A stretch of 64,000 nt of DNA from Mycolicibacterium insubricum (GCF_010731615.1 NZ_AP022618.1:2232001-2296000), one strand, 5' to 3'; counted from the first letter of the stretch, positions 49,528 to 59,776 are shown. A program made the numbers and translations. The notes: generated by a model not told the origin, from the letters alone.

Positions 49528-50415
49528 CTAGTCACCGGGCTGGATGAGCACCCCCGGCGCACCGTCGGCCTCGACGGCCTCGGCATCCGGAGAACCCGAC
49601 GCGCCGCGCGAGCGGGTCAACCGGCGCTCCAACCGGGTCGCCACCGCCGACAGGGCGAAATTCATCGTGATCATCAGCACCGCGATGACCAGCAGGGCCG
49701 GCAGGTAGTTGCCATAACTCGAGCCGATCACCGTGCCCTGGCGCACCATCTCCACGAACGTGATCTGGTAGCCGATGGCGGTGTCCTTGAGCACCACGAC
49801 CAGCTGGGAGATCAGCACCGGCAGCATCGCCGCGACGGCCTGCGGCAGCTGGATCATCCGGACGGTCTGCCACCAACCGAGGCCCAGCGAGGCCGCCGCC
49901 TCGGTCTGACCGCGCGGCAACGAGGCCACACCGGTCCGGATGATCTCGGCGATCACCGCGCCGTTGTACAGGGTCAGACCGGTCACCACACCGGCCAGCG
50001 GCAGCTGCTGGGACGGAAACACGTCGTACAGCGCGTAGAGGAAGTAGGCGAAGATCATCATGATCAGCACCGGGACCGCGCGGAAGAACTCGACGACCAC
50101 CGCGGCCGGGCGGCTGACCCAGCGGTTCGGCGACATCCGGGCCACCCCCAGCCCCACGCCGAGGATCCCGGCCAGCACCACCGACATCGCCGCGGCGGTC
50201 AGGGTGCCTTCGATGCCGGGCCAGACGTAGGTGCGCCACAGATCGGCGGTCAGGAACGGATGCCACTTGGCGGCGGCGAGCTGGCCCTTGTCGGCCAGCC
50301 GGGCCAGCACCGCCGACACCGTGATCACGGCGACGACCAGCACGGCCAATGAGATGACGCGGTTGCGCCGCCGGGCGCGGGGCCCGGGGGCGTCGAACAG
50401 CACGGACCCGCTCAT
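49528..50415 (-). CDS. Amino-acid ABC transporter permease (GluD-like)
   Basis: 295 residues. HisM/GlnP-type permease with about five transmembrane helices (first at 18-40). The EAA loop is EAAASLGLGWWQTVRMIQLPQAV, which contacts the ATPase. The C-terminal 35 residues are an acidic, disordered tail. It is the last gene of a three-gene operon with 13-bp gaps, and should pair with the permease half of the upstream fusion to form the membrane channel for glutamate or a related amino acid. Confidence 0.9.
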   Translation of the reverse strand: MSGSVLFDAPGPRARRRNRVISLAVLVVAVITVSAVLARLADKGQLAAAKWHPFLTADLWRTYVWPGIEGTLTAAAMSVVLAGILGVGLGVARMSPNRWVSRPAAVVVEFFRAVPVLIMMIFAYFLYALYDVFPSQQLPLAGVVTGLTLYNGAVIAEIIRTGVASLPRGQTEAAASLGLGWWQTVRMIQLPQAVAAMLPVLISQLVVVLKDTAIGYQITFVEMVRQGTVIGSSYGNYLPALLVIAVLMITMNFALSAVATRLERRLTRSRGASGSPDAEAVEADGAPGVLIQPGD

Positions 50416-50428
50416 CGGTACCTGCTCC

Positions 50429-51961
50429 TCATCGCAGCACCGCCATCCGGGAACCCAATCTGCCGAACAGCAGTCCCAGCGGCAGCGTCAGGATGATGAA
50501 CCCGACGGCGAAGATCGAGCCGACGACGAGCAGCATCGCGGTGTTCTCGATCATCTCCTTCATCAGCAGCGCCGCCTCGGCCACACCGATCGCCGACGCG
50601 ATGGTGGTGTTCTTGACCAGCGCGATCAGCACCGAGCCCAGCGGGATCAGCACCGCGCGAAATGCCTGCGGCAGCAGGATGAGTCGCAGATTCTGGCCGA
50701 AGGACAGACCGAGGGACCGGGCCGCCTCGGCCTGGCCGAGCGGGACGGTGTTCACACCGGAGCGCAGCGTCTCGCAGATGAAAGCCGCGGTGTAGACGCT
50801 CAATCCGAGCACTGCGAGCCGGAAGTTGCTGTCCACGATGAAGGTCGGCGACGTCGAATCGGCCAGCGTCACACCCATCGTCTGCGCCAGCCCGAACGAG
50901 CAGAACAGCAGGATCAGCGTCAGCGGCGTATTGCGCACGACGTTGACATACGCGGTGCCCAGCCACGCCAGTACCGGAACCGGCGACAGCCGCATCGCCG
51001 CCAGCGCCGTGCCCAGGATCAGCGCGCCGATCGCGGAGAACACCGCCAGCTGAATGGTCACCCAGAATGCCCGCAGCACCTTGGTGCCGTACTCGCCGAG
51101 CAGGTCGATGTCGGAGACCGCGGCGACGGCGTCGTAGCGGTCCACCTGCGGTGGGGTGGGCGTGGGTATCCCGGCCGGGCCGAGGTTGCGGTCGAACGCC
51201 GCCCGCCATTCCCCGGTGCGGATCATCTTCTCGATCGCGGTGTTGATCTGCTCCCGCAGCGTCGGGCCCTGGTGTTCTTCCGCGTTCTCCTGGCGCAGCC
51301 CGATCCCGTAGTTCTCCACCGAGAACGGCGTGCCGACCAGCTTGAACGTCCCGGGGAACTGGGCTGCATAGCCGGCCAGGATCACCTCGTCGGTGCTCAG
51401 CGCATCCAGGATCCCGTTGCGCAGCGCCTCCAGGCATGCCGAATAGGTGTCGTACTTCTGCAACTGGACACCGGGGTACTTGTCGGCGATCCGTTGCGCC
51501 GGCGTCGACCCGCCAACTGAGCACAGTTTCTTGTTGTGCGCCAACGATTCCGGGCCGACGATATCGGTGTTGTCCGCTCGCACCAGCAGACCCTGCCCGG
51601 TGGTCAGGTACGGGCCGGCGAACGCCACCTTCTGCTTGCGGGCGTCGGTGATCGAGTAGGTGGCGACGATGAAGTCGACCTGGTGGTTCTGGATCATCGT
51701 CTCGCGCTGCGCAGACGGCGCCTCCTTCCAGTCGATCTGGTCGGGGGAGTAGCCCAGCTCGCCGGCGACGAAGGTCGCGACGTCGACGTCGAAGCCGGCC
51801 AGCGACCCGTCGGGCAGCTTCGCGGCCAGGCCCGGCTGGTCGAACTTGGTGCCGATGGTGATCCGCTTGCCGCCGGCCGAGCACGACGACAACCCCAGTG
51901 GGACCAGCACGGCCAGCAGGGCCACCGCGAGCAGCCGCACCGGCCGAGACGCCAACGTCAT
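50429..51961 (-). CDS. Fused substrate-binding lipoprotein and permease (GluB-GluC)
   Basis: 510 residues in one frame. The N-terminus is a lipoprotein signal with Cys27 (LGLSSC). Residues 30-265 are a periplasmic binding protein of the glutamate/glutamine type (FDVDVATFVAGELGY, MIQNHQVDFIVATYSITDARK, SVENYGIGLR). From about 290 a HisM-type permease follows with five helices and the EAA loop EAARSLGLSFGQNLRLILLPQAF. In corynebacteria these are separate proteins. The GGGAGGGAG ribosome-binding site before the ATG is strong. Confidence 0.92.
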   Translation of the reverse strand: MTLASRPVRLLAVALLAVLVPLGLSSCSAGGKRITIGTKFDQPGLAAKLPDGSLAGFDVDVATFVAGELGYSPDQIDWKEAPSAQRETMIQNHQVDFIVATYSITDARKQKVAFAGPYLTTGQGLLVRADNTDIVGPESLAHNKKLCSVGGSTPAQRIADKYPGVQLQKYDTYSACLEALRNGILDALSTDEVILAGYAAQFPGTFKLVGTPFSVENYGIGLRQENAEEHQGPTLREQINTAIEKMIRTGEWRAAFDRNLGPAGIPTPTPPQVDRYDAVAAVSDIDLLGEYGTKVLRAFWVTIQLAVFSAIGALILGTALAAMRLSPVPVLAWLGTAYVNVVRNTPLTLILLFCSFGLAQTMGVTLADSTSPTFIVDSNFRLAVLGLSVYTAAFICETLRSGVNTVPLGQAEAARSLGLSFGQNLRLILLPQAFRAVLIPLGSVLIALVKNTTIASAIGVAEAALLMKEMIENTAMLLVVGSIFAVGFIILTLPLGLLFGRLGSRMAVLR

Positions 51962-51974
51962 GCTCCCTCCCGCA

Positions 51975-52781
51975 CTAGTGGCTGAGGATCTTGCTGAGGA
52001 AGTCCCGGGCCCGTTCGGAGCTGGGATTGGCGAAGAACGCCTCCGGGGCGGCGTCCTCGACGATCGCGCCGTCGGCCATGAACACCACCCGATTGGCGGC
52101 CCGACGGGCGAAGCCCATCTCGTGGGTCACCACCACCATGGTCATCCCCTCGGCGGCCAGCGCGGTCATCACCGCCAGCACCTCGTTGACCATCTCGGGG
52201 TCCAGCGCACTGGTCGGCTCGTCGAACAGCATCACCTTGGGCTCCATCGCCAGCGAACGGGCGATCGCCACCCGCTGCTGCTGCCCGCCGGACAGTTGCG
52301 CCGGATACTTGTCGGCCTGGTTGGCCACCCCGACCCGGTCGAGCAGCTCCATCGCCCGTTTGCGCGCCGTGGCGGAGTCGAGGCGGCGGACCTTGACCGG
52401 AGCCAGCGTCACGTTCTCCAGGATCGTCTTGTGCGCGAACAGGTTGAAAGACTGGAACACCATGCCGACCTCGGACCGCAGCCGCGCCAGCGCGCGGCCT
52501 TCCTCGGGCAGCGGCACCCCGTCGATGGCGATGGTGCCCGAGTCGATGGTCTCCAGCCGGTTGATGGTCCGGCACAGGGTCGATTTCCCCGACCCCGACG
52601 GCCCCAGCAGCACGACGACGTCGCCGCGGGGCACCGACAGGTCGATATCGCGCAGCGCGTGGTGGGTGCCGAAGTACTTGTTGACCCCGCGCATCTCGAC
52701 CATGGGGGATCCGCCCGGGTCCGGCTGCCACTGGGTTACCGGTGCCTCGTCGGGGACCGGTGCGTCGCCGTTGGCCTCCAT
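51975..52781 (-). CDS. Amino-acid ABC transporter ATP-binding protein (GluA-like)
   Basis: 268 residues. Walker [10 protein letters not shown] near 60, Q-loop [12 protein letters not shown], signature LSGGQQQR, Walker [14 protein letters not shown], and H-loop VVTHEMGF. The first 27 residues are an extra acidic extension before the usual start ([12 protein letters not shown]), so an internal ATG at about 52703 is an alternative. First gene of the operon, divergent from miaB, 13 bp before the fusion gene. Confidence 0.93.
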   Translation of the reverse strand: MEANGDAPVPDEAPVTQWQPDPGGSPMVEMRGVNKYFGTHHALRDIDLSVPRGDVVVLLGPSGSGKSTLCRTINRLETIDSGTIAIDGVPLPEEGRALARLRSEVGMVFQSFNLFAHKTILENVTLAPVKVRRLDSATARKRAMELLDRVGVANQADKYPAQLSGGQQQRVAIARSLAMEPKVMLFDEPTSALDPEMVNEVLAVMTALAAEGMTMVVVTHEMGFARRAANRVVFMADGAIVEDAAPEAFFANPSSERARDFLSKILSH

Positions 52782-52857
52782 GGGCAGTAGACCTTACCGA
52801 GCGAATTCAGGGTTTTCTTGCCTAAGTCACGATTTCTCGGCCCGGCGGGCGGCTCCG

Positions 52858-52863
52858 TACGAT
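52858..52863 (+). promoter_or_regulatory. -10 box of miaB (leaderless)
   Basis: TACGAT, 6 nt, then the GTG at 52870. Two nearby ATGs are out of frame. Confidence 0.5.
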
Positions 52864-52869
52864 GAATGG

Positions 52870-54396
52870 GTGACTTCCTCGGTAGCGGCGCGTACCTACC
52901 AGGTCCGCACCTACGGCTGTCAGATGAACGTGCACGACTCCGAGAGGCTGGCGGGCCTGCTCGAGGACGCCGGCTACCGGCGCGCCGCCGAGGGAGCCGA
53001 CGCCGACGTGGTGGTGTTCAACACCTGCGCGGTCCGGGAGAACGCCGACAACAAGCTCTACGGCAACCTCAGCCACCTGGCCCCGCGCAAGCAGGCCGAC
53101 CCGAACATGCAGATCGCCGTCGGCGGCTGCCTGGCGCAGAAGGACCGCGCCGCGGTGCTGCGCCGCGCGCCGTGGGTCGACGTCGTCTTCGGCACCCACA
53201 ACATCGGTTCGCTGCCGGTGTTGCTGGACCGGGCCCGGCACAACCGCGTCGCGCAGGTGGAGATCCTCGATGCGCTCGCGGAGTTCCCGTCGGACCTGCC
53301 CGCGGCCCGGGAGTCCAGCTACGCCGCCTGGGTGTCGATCTCCGTCGGCTGCAACAACACCTGCACCTTTTGCATCGTTCCGTCGTTGCGCGGCAAGGAA
53401 ATCGATCGCCGCCCCGGCGACGTCCTGGCCGAGGTGCAGGCGCTCGTCGACCAGGGTGTACTGGAGGTGACGCTGCTCGGGCAGAACGTCAACGCCTATG
53501 GCGTGTCCTTCGCCGACCCCGACACCCCGCGCGACCGCGGCGCGTTCGCGTCTTTGCTGCGCGCCTGCGGTGCCATCGAGGGCCTGGAGCGGGTCCGGTT
53601 CACCTCGCCGCATCCGGCGGAGTTCACCGACGACGTCATCGAGGCGATGGCGGCGACCCCCAACGTCTGCCCGCAGCTGCACATGCCGCTGCAATCGGGC
53701 TCCGACCGGATCCTGAAGGCCATGCGCCGGTCGTACCGGGCCAAGAAGTTCCTGGGCATCATCGACCGGGTCCGCGATCTGATGCCGCACGCCGCGATCA
53801 CCACCGACATCATCGTCGGCTTCCCCGGCGAGACCGAGGAGGACTTCCAGGACACCCTCGACGTCGTCGAGAAGGCCCGCTTCGCCTCCGCGTTCACCTT
53901 CCAGTACTCGCCGCGGCCCGGGACCCCGGCCGCCGACCTCGATGACCAGGTGCCCCCGGAGACCGTGGCGGACCGCTACCGCCGGCTCATCGACTTGCAG
54001 GAACGGATCTCGCTGGAGGAGAACCAGGCCCAGATCGGGCGCCGGGTCCAGGTGCTGGTCGCCGCCGGTGAGGGCCGCAAGGACACCGCCACCGCCCGAC
54101 TCAGCGGCCGCGCCCGCGACGGCCGGCTGGTGCACTTCGCGCCCGGCGCGCTGGCGGAGGCCATCCGGCCAGGCGACATCGTGTCCACCGTCGTCACCGC
54201 GGCCGCCCCGCACCACCTGATCGCCGACGGCGGGGTGGACGAGCACCGGCGCACCCGGGCCGGCGACGCGACCCGCACCGACGACGGGCAACGGGTCGGC
54301 ACCGCCGTCGGGCTCGGGATACCGACCCTGGGCGCCCCGGCCCCGGAGCCGCAGGGGCAGACTGGGGGCGAATGCGAAAGTGGGTGCTCATGGTGA
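52870..54396 (+). CDS. miaB: tRNA-2-methylthio-N6-dimethylallyladenosine synthase MiaB
   Basis: 508 residues. Adds the methylthio group to i6A37, the product of MiaA encoded 6 kb downstream. Three N-terminal cysteines for one cluster (YGCQMN, NTCAVR, GGCLAQ), the radical-SAM motif GCNNTCTFC near 155-165, and a TRAM domain near 400-465. The C-terminal tail of about 40 residues is low complexity. Leaderless GTG start. The 3' end overlaps the next gene. Confidence 0.96.
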   Translation: MTSSVAARTYQVRTYGCQMNVHDSERLAGLLEDAGYRRAAEGADADVVVFNTCAVRENADNKLYGNLSHLAPRKQADPNMQIAVGGCLAQKDRAAVLRRAPWVDVVFGTHNIGSLPVLLDRARHNRVAQVEILDALAEFPSDLPAARESSYAAWVSISVGCNNTCTFCIVPSLRGKEIDRRPGDVLAEVQALVDQGVLEVTLLGQNVNAYGVSFADPDTPRDRGAFASLLRACGAIEGLERVRFTSPHPAEFTDDVIEAMAATPNVCPQLHMPLQSGSDRILKAMRRSYRAKKFLGIIDRVRDLMPHAAITTDIIVGFPGETEEDFQDTLDVVEKARFASAFTFQYSPRPGTPAADLDDQVPPETVADRYRRLIDLQERISLEENQAQIGRRVQVLVAAGEGRKDTATARLSGRARDGRLVHFAPGALAEAIRPGDIVSTVVTAAAPHHLIADGGVDEHRRTRAGDATRTDDGQRVGTAVGLGIPTLGAPAPEPQGQTGGECESGCSW

Positions 54397-54953
54397 CCGA
54401 TCAGGGTTTTGACGCGTACCGAAGTGAGATCGAAGCCGCCGAGCGGCGGGTGTCGCGGGAAATCGACCCGGGCGCGCGCGCCGTGGTGGTCGCCGCCCTG
54501 GTACTGGTGCTGATCGTCTCGCTGCTGCTGCCGCAGACCGGCGACGCGCGCGGCGTCGACGTACTGGTGAACTCGGCGGCCGCGCACGCCGAGATGGTCG
54601 CCCTGCCGCACCGGGTGTTCTGCTGGCTGACGCTGGTCTTCGGCATCGGCATATCGGCGCTGGCCCTGACCACCCGGCGCTGGGGCGTGGCGTGGGTGGC
54701 GCTGGCCGGCTCGGCGGTGGCCTGCGCGGCCGGGATGCTGGCGGTGTGGAGCCGACAGACGGTGAACGTCGGCCGCCACTTGCCCGAAGTGCTACCCGGC
54801 CCCGGGATCGGTCTGATCATCGGCTGGATCGCGATCATCGCGCTGACCTTCCACTGGGCGCGGGTGATCTGGGCGCGCACCGCCGCGCAGTACGCCGCCG
54901 AGGAGCTGCGCCAGCAACGGCCCGAGCCGCCGACGGCCGAGCAGCTCGGCTGA
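54390..54953 (+). CDS. Membrane protein (Rv2732c-like)
   Basis: 187 residues with four transmembrane helices (about 33-48, 73-92, 98-115 and 135-155). Short cytoplasmic ends, the C-terminus polar and rich in Gln and Pro. It overlaps the end of miaB (stop 54396) by 7 nt with the ATG, or by 4 nt if the next codon, a GTG, is used; an ATG at 54372 is a further option. Function unknown. Conserved after miaB in M. tuberculosis. Confidence 0.8.
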   Translation: MVTDQGFDAYRSEIEAAERRVSREIDPGARAVVVAALVLVLIVSLLLPQTGDARGVDVLVNSAAAHAEMVALPHRVFCWLTLVFGIGISALALTTRRWGVAWVALAGSAVACAAGMLAVWSRQTVNVGRHLPEVLPGPGIGLIIGWIAIIALTFHWARVIWARTAAQYAAEELRQQRPEPPTAEQLG

Positions 54954-54997
54954 CGCCTTGGCTGCCCGAGATCGGCAGCGAATCGGTCCCGGCCCTC

Positions 54998-55003
54998 TAA
55001 ACT
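54998..55003 (+). promoter_or_regulatory. -10 box of the gene at 55012
   Basis: TAAACT, 8 nt, then the ATG at 55012; a near-leaderless arrangement. Confidence 0.4.
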
Positions 55004-55011
55004 TTCCGGCT

Positions 55012-55545
55012 ATGAGCAGCCCTGAGCCGAGTGGCAACGAACGGGTACAGGCCGTCCTGCACAAGGTCGTCATCGTGTCCGTCGTACTGGTGTTGCTGGT
55101 GGCGAGCTATTTCCTGCTCGCGTCGCTGGTACCGCGCTGGTGGGCCCAGCGAATCGCCGACCAGGTCCAAGGCTCGTTCCGCACCGGCATCACCCTCGGG
55201 CTGAGCACCGGGTTCGTGTGCACGTTCATCCCGATCCTGCTGGTGCTCGCCGCCATCCTGGTCTGGAACAGGTGGAAGCACATCCCGACGATCCTCTGTG
55301 CCGCGGGCGCCGTCATCGCGGCGCTGCCGAACCTGCTGACCCTCACCGTGGTGCTGGGCCGGAGTGACGCCGCACACGCCGGGGACCGCGTCCTCGACGT
55401 TCTGGCCCCGGCATACCGCGGTGCCACTGCGTGGGGGGCGATCATCGGGGTGCTGGCCTCGGCGGTGGTGATCTACTTCATCCTCAACTACCGGCGGCGC
55501 GGCCGCAGACTGCACGAGGCCGCCCGCCCCGCCGACGGCGAGTAG
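55012..55545 (+). CDS. Membrane protein of unknown function
   Basis: 177 residues with four transmembrane helices (about 18-38, 58-80, 86-105 and 138-160) and a basic cytoplasmic C-terminus (RRRGRRLHEAARP). No family is recognised. The start at MSSPEPSGNE is supported by a TAAACT box just upstream; the frame opens earlier but without support. It converges on the DUF349 gene with only 2 bp between the stops. Confidence 0.75.
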   Translation: MSSPEPSGNERVQAVLHKVVIVSVVLVLLVASYFLLASLVPRWWAQRIADQVQGSFRTGITLGLSTGFVCTFIPILLVLAAILVWNRWKHIPTILCAAGAVIAALPNLLTLTVVLGRSDAAHAGDRVLDVLAPAYRGATAWGAIIGVLASAVVIYFILNYRRRGRRLHEAARPADGE

Positions 55546-55547
55546 CC

Positions 55548-56882
55548 TCAGCGCTTCTTGGCGACCGCCTGGGTCGCGGTCTGCGCCCAGTCCCGCCACT
55601 GCGCGGCGCTGGCCCGGGCCTCGCCGGCCTCCTTGGCGCGCCCGGCGGCCTCGGCCTTGGTCGCTTGCTTCTCGAACTGCTCGGCGCGGGCGATGAACTG
55701 CTCGGCGCGCGCCTGGGCCTGGGGATCCGGCTGATCCGCGTCCCCCGCCTCGCGGACCTTCTTCTCGACGGCGCGGAGCCGGCGCTCCAGCTCGGCGCCG
55801 CGCTCCCGCGGCGTCATGCCGATGGCGTCCCACTTGTCGGTGATCGCCCGCAGCGCCGCGCGGGCGGCGTTGCGGTTGCCGACGTCGATCCGCTCGGCCT
55901 CGGCCAGCAACGCCTCCTTGGCGTCGGCGTTCGCGCTGAACTCGGCGTCCCGCTCGGCGCTGTTGGCGTTGCGGGCGGCGAAGAAGGCGTCTTGCGCGGC
56001 CTTGAACCGGCGCCACAATTTGTCGTCGACGTCCTTGACGGTGCGGCCCGCGGCCTTCCACTCGGTCAGCAGATTCCGGAATGCGGCGCTGGTGGGACCC
56101 CAGTCGGTCGACGACGTCAGCGCCTCGGCCCGCTCACACAGCTCCTCCTTGGCGCGGCGCACGCCGGCGCGACCGCGATCCAGCTCCGCGAAGTGGGCGC
56201 CACGACGACGGTTGAAGGACTCCCGCGCCGCGTAGAACCGCTTCCACAGTTCCTCCTCGGTCTTGCGGTCCAGCCCGCCGATCGTCTTCCACTCCTCGGC
56301 GATGGTGCGGAACCGGTCGCCGGCGGCCTTCCAGTGCGTCGAGTTGGCGGCCAGGTCCTCGGCCTCGGCGGCCAGGGTTTCCTTGCGGGCGGTGTTTGCG
56401 GAGCGCTCTTCGTCGCGCTGGGCGCGGGTCGCCTCGGCGACCTCCATGGCGTGCTGGGACAGGGCGGCCAGCCGGGCGGCCAGTGCGTCGACGTCGCCGA
56501 GCACATGGGCCTCGGGCAGGGTCTTGGCCAGGCTCGCGGCGGCATTGCCGATCTTGCGCGGCTCACCGGTGCCGGAGGCCAGCCGTCGCTCCAGCAGCGC
56601 CACCTCGGTGGCCAGGTCGTCGTAGCGGCGCCCGAAATGCTCGTAGGCGGCGTCCGCGTCGCCGGCCTGCCAGGACGCGATGACCCGCTCGCCGGCTGCG
56701 GTGATCAGCCACACCGTGCCGTCGGGGTCGACCCGGCCGAACCGGTGCGGATCGCTGGACGGGACCGCGGGCACCACGGCGGCCACCGGATGGGCGCCGG
56801 GCCGGGGGCCGGGACGCGGACCGGGCAGTGGTCCGGGGCGGGGAGTCACGGGTTGCGGGTTTTCCTGCGCCGAATCCGTCAT
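55548..56882 (-). CDS. DUF349 protein (Rv2731-like)
   Basis: 444 residues. A Pro-rich N-terminus (1-40), then three or four copies of the DUF349 three-helix unit, each marked by a W-K-x-hydrophobic pattern ([28 protein letters not shown] near 200, [29 protein letters not shown] near 280, DKWDAIG near 355). Ala/Glu/Arg-rich with coiled-coil propensity to the end. The role is unknown. ATG at 56882 is chosen as the first Met of the conserved region; the frame opens 39 nt earlier. Confidence 0.87.
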   Translation of the reverse strand: MTDSAQENPQPVTPRPGPLPGPRPGPRPGAHPVAAVVPAVPSSDPHRFGRVDPDGTVWLITAAGERVIASWQAGDADAAYEHFGRRYDDLATEVALLERRLASGTGEPRKIGNAAASLAKTLPEAHVLGDVDALAARLAALSQHAMEVAEATRAQRDEERSANTARKETLAAEAEDLAANSTHWKAAGDRFRTIAEEWKTIGGLDRKTEEELWKRFYAARESFNRRRGAHFAELDRGRAGVRRAKEELCERAEALTSSTDWGPTSAAFRNLLTEWKAAGRTVKDVDDKLWRRFKAAQDAFFAARNANSAERDAEFSANADAKEALLAEAERIDVGNRNAARAALRAITDKWDAIGMTPRERGAELERRLRAVEKKVREAGDADQPDPQAQARAEQFIARAEQFEKQATKAEAAGRAKEAGEARASAAQWRDWAQTATQAVAKKR

Positions 56883-57050
56883 CTGCAACCTCGTACTTCC
56901 CTGGGTGCGGACTCTCCGCACACTGCCGCGCGACGCGGCGCCGGTCGGATCTGCCGAACAATCCGATAGGGCCTATTCAAGCAGGCCGCCGCTGCGCCGT
57001 CACGATCTTGGGTGGCCACCACCGGTGCAGTTGCGCGCGGGGTCATCGAG

Positions 57051-57965
57051 ATGGTTGCGTGGCACACCGTGTCCAACTCCGGTATCGCCGCGGCCCTGCT
57101 GGCCCTGGGCGCCGCCCTGTTCATCGGGATCGGCAACGTCCTGCACCAGCGGGCCGCGCACGCGGTCACCACCGAACCGGTCGGCAACTTCGAGCTGTTC
57201 CTTCGGCTGTTGCGGGACTGGCCGTGGTGGCGGGGCAGCCTGATCGCCGCCATCGGATTCGCCTGCCAGGCCGCCGCTCTCGGTCTGGGATCGGTGCTGC
57301 TGGTCCAGGCGCTGATGGTCACCTCGCTGCTGTTCGCGCTGGTACTCAACGCCCGCTGGACCCACCGCAGGGTCGCGCACAGCGAATGGGTGTGGGCGGC
57401 GCTGCTGGCGGTGTCGGTGACCGTCATCGTCATCGTCGGAAAACCCACGCCCGGTGCCTCCCGCGGCACCCTGCACATCTGGCTGCTGGTCGCCGCGGTG
57501 ATCGTCCCGCTGATGATCGCCTGCCTGATCGGCGCCCGGATCTGGTCCGGGCCGGTCTCGGCGGTGCTGATCGCCCTGGTCTCCGGCACCTGGTGGGGCA
57601 TTTTCTCAGTGCTCACCAAGGGCATCGTCGAGCTGGTCGGCGACGGGCCGATGGCGGTACTGCGCTCTCCGGAGCTGTACGGGTTCGCGCTGGCCGCGCT
57701 GGCCGGCACGGCCTGGCAGCAGGCCGCCTTCCGGGCCGGGGCGCTGACCGCCTCGCTGCCGACGCTGACCGTCACCGAACCGATGGTCGGCTCGATCCTG
57801 GGCGTGGTGGTCCTCGGCGAAACCCTGCACCCGGGCCGCGCCGGGTGGGCGGTACTGGTGGTCACGGTGGCGGTGATGGTGGTGGCCACCGCCAGGCTGG
57901 CCCGGGTGGAAGCCGACTCCGTCGAGCACGCCGACGATCCCGTCCCGGCCGGCGGCGCCGGATAG
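57051..57965 (+). CDS. DMT-superfamily (EamA-like) membrane protein
   Basis: 304 residues with ten short transmembrane helices in two homologous halves, the usual fold of drug/metabolite transporters. The first helix begins SNSGIAAALLALGAALFIGIGNVLHQRAA, and the second half ends with TVTEPMVGSILGVVVLGETLHPG, the conserved EamA stretch. Substrate unknown. The ATG at 57051 is chosen from length; a GTG at 57012 gives 13 more residues. Related in position and size to Rv2729c. Confidence 0.8.
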   Translation: MVAWHTVSNSGIAAALLALGAALFIGIGNVLHQRAAHAVTTEPVGNFELFLRLLRDWPWWRGSLIAAIGFACQAAALGLGSVLLVQALMVTSLLFALVLNARWTHRRVAHSEWVWAALLAVSVTVIVIVGKPTPGASRGTLHIWLLVAAVIVPLMIACLIGARIWSGPVSAVLIALVSGTWWGIFSVLTKGIVELVGDGPMAVLRSPELYGFALAALAGTAWQQAAFRAGALTASLPTLTVTEPMVGSILGVVVLGETLHPGRAGWAVLVVTVAVMVVATARLARVEADSVEHADDPVPAGGAG

Positions 57966-57968
57966 CCT
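57963..57968 (+). promoter_or_regulatory. -10 box of the gene at 57977
   Basis: TAGCCT, 8 nt, then the GTG at 57977. Confidence 0.4.
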
Positions 57969-57976
57969 GATCAGTC

Positions 57977-58792
57977 GTGCTGACCGCCATCGCGATCGTT
58001 CCCTCACCGCCGGTCCTGGTCCCCGAGCTGGCCGGCGGCGGCGCCGCCGAGTTCGCCGGTCTGCGCGCCGCGGTCGCCGAGGCCGCGGCAGCTCTCCCGC
58101 CGCGCTGGCTGGCGGTCGGCGTCGCGGGCGACGCACCGGCGGTGTTCGGGACCCGGGCGTCGGGCACCTTCGCCGGATACGGGGCCGACGTCCCCGTCGC
58201 ACTGTCCGGCCACCCCGATCCCGCGGTCCGGGCGCTGCCGCTGTGTGCGCTGATCACCGGCTGGATCCGGGGACAGAGCGCGCCGCAGGCCGTCGCCGAG
58301 GTGCGCTGCTGGCCCGCCGACACCCCCGATGCCGCCGCGGTGGCCGCGGGCGCGGCGCTGCGCGCCGAACTCGACGCCACCGGTGAACCGATCGGCGTAC
58401 TGGTGGTCGCCGACGGGCTCACCACGCTGACCCCGTCGGCCCCCGGCGGCCACGATCCCGCGTCCGTGCCGCTCCAGCAGGCCCTCGACGACGCCCTGGC
58501 CACCGGCGACACCGCCCGCCTGGCCGTCCCGCCACCGGCGGCGGGACGGACGGCCTACGCGGTGCTGTCCGGACTGGCCGGACCCGGCCCGCACGAGGTG
58601 CACCAGCTCTACCGCGACGCCCCGCTGGGCGTCGGCTATTTCGTGGGGGTTTGGAGGTTTAGCGAGGCTCGGCGGAGCGGGGACGGAGAAGGCCGAGTCA
58701 GCGGAGCTTGCGGAGCTGACGCTGGCCGGATCCGACCGTTGGTTGCGAGCCGAGTCGAAGCTGGAACCGACCATCAGGGCTGGAGGCTGTGA
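57977..58792 (+). CDS. LigB-like (class III extradiol dioxygenase fold) protein (Rv2728c-like) with unusual tail
   Basis: 271 residues. Residues 1-227 resemble the LigB/MEMO fold family found next to miaA in mycobacteria ([16 protein letters not shown] at the start, [10 protein letters not shown] near 140). The metal ligands of true dioxygenases are not clear, so activity is doubtful. The fold ends near YFVGVWRF; the last 45 residues (from [12 protein letters not shown]) are polar, Arg- and Gly-rich, and look added. The stop overlaps the miaA GTG by 4 nt (GTGA). Confidence 0.75.
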   Translation: MLTAIAIVPSPPVLVPELAGGGAAEFAGLRAAVAEAAAALPPRWLAVGVAGDAPAVFGTRASGTFAGYGADVPVALSGHPDPAVRALPLCALITGWIRGQSAPQAVAEVRCWPADTPDAAAVAAGAALRAELDATGEPIGVLVVADGLTTLTPSAPGGHDPASVPLQQALDDALATGDTARLAVPPPAAGRTAYAVLSGLAGPGPHEVHQLYRDAPLGVGYFVGVWRFSEARRSGDGEGRVSGACGADAGRIRPLVASRVEAGTDHQGWRL

Positions 58793-59772
58793 GTACCCGG
58801 CCAGATGTAGCGCCCGGCCTCGCCGTCGCGGAACTGCACTGCTCCTCGAACCGGCCGGTCGCGGTCATCGGCCCCACCGGGACCGGGAAATCCGCCCTCG
58901 CCCTCGATCTGGCCGAACTCCTCGCCGCCGAGGGGATCGGTGCCGAGGTGGTCAACGCCGACGCCATGCAGCTCTACCGCGGGATGGACATCGGCACCGC
59001 CAAGCTGGCGCCAGACCAGCGCCGCGGCATCGTCCATCACCAGCTCGACGTGCTGGAGGTCACCGAGACCGCCACCGTCGCCAACTACCAGAGTGCCGCC
59101 GCTGCCGACGTCGAGGCCATCGCCGCCCGCGGTGCGGTGCCGATCATCGTCGGCGGCTCCATGCTCTATCTGCAGTCGTTGCTGGACGACTGGGCCTTTC
59201 CGGCGACCGACCCGGCGGTGCGGGCCCGCTACGAGGCCCGGCTGGCCGAGATCGGCGTGGCGGCGCTGCAGCGCGAGCTGGCCGCCGTCGACCCCGAAGC
59301 CGCCGCGAGCATCCAGGCCGGCGACGGGCGCCGGATCGTGCGGGCCCTGGAGGTCGTCGAGCTGACCGGGGCGCCGTTCGCCGCGTCGGCGCCGGTCATC
59401 GGCGCACGACCCCGGTGGAACACCCTGATCATCGGCCTGGACACCGACACCGCCACCCTCGACGAGCGACTGGCGGCCCGCACCGACGCGATGTTCGCCG
59501 ACGGCCTGGTCGCCGAGGTCCGCTCACTGCTGCAGGTCGGCCTGCGTGACGGGGTGACCGCCGCCCGGGCGCTGGGCTACGCGCAGGTGATCGCCGACCT
59601 CGACGCCGGCGGCGACGGTTCCGGTGCCGCCGAACCGACGTTCATCGGGACCCGCCGCTATGTCCGACGGCAGCGGTCCTGGTTCCGCCGTGACCCCCGC
59701 GTCCTGTGGCTGGGCTCCGGCGACCCGGACAACCCGGCCACGGTGCTGCGACGGTGGCACGACGTATCCTGA
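58789..59772 (+). CDS. miaA: tRNA dimethylallyltransferase MiaA with N-terminal repeat insertion
   Basis: 327 residues. Prenylates A37 of tRNAs reading U-starting codons; MiaB then methylthiolates it. Walker A GPTGTGKS with Lys34, then [29 protein letters not shown], and [13 protein letters not shown] at the end. In M. tuberculosis the Walker A follows the start almost at once (MRPLAIIGPTG); here about 20 extra residues ([18 protein letters not shown]) precede it and are encoded by the structured repeat. GTG start overlapping the previous stop, with GGAGG upstream. Confidence 0.94.
   Translation: MSTRPDVAPGLAVAELHCSSNRPVAVIGPTGTGKSALALDLAELLAAEGIGAEVVNADAMQLYRGMDIGTAKLAPDQRRGIVHHQLDVLEVTETATVANYQSAAAADVEAIAARGAVPIIVGGSMLYLQSLLDDWAFPATDPAVRARYEARLAEIGVAALQRELAAVDPEAAASIQAGDGRRIVRALEVVELTGAPFAASAPVIGARPRWNTLIIGLDTDTATLDERLAARTDAMFADGLVAEVRSLLQVGLRDGVTAARALGYAQVIADLDAGGDGSGAAEPTFIGTRRYVRRQRSWFRRDPRVLWLGSGDPDNPATVLRRWHDVS
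58814..58858. repeat. Structured dispersed repeat, copy D, inside miaA
   Basis: Outer stem CCGGCC (58814) with GGCCGG (58853); inner hairpin GCGG-AACTGCA-CTGC (58828-58842, one G-U pair). About 37 of 47 positions match the recX copies. Read here in a different frame from recX. Confidence 0.75.
59765..59770 (+). promoter_or_regulatory. -10 box of dapF (leaderless)
   Basis: TATCCT, 6 nt, then the GTG at 59777, overlapping the last codons of miaA. Confidence 0.5.
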
Positions 59773-59776
59773 TCAG

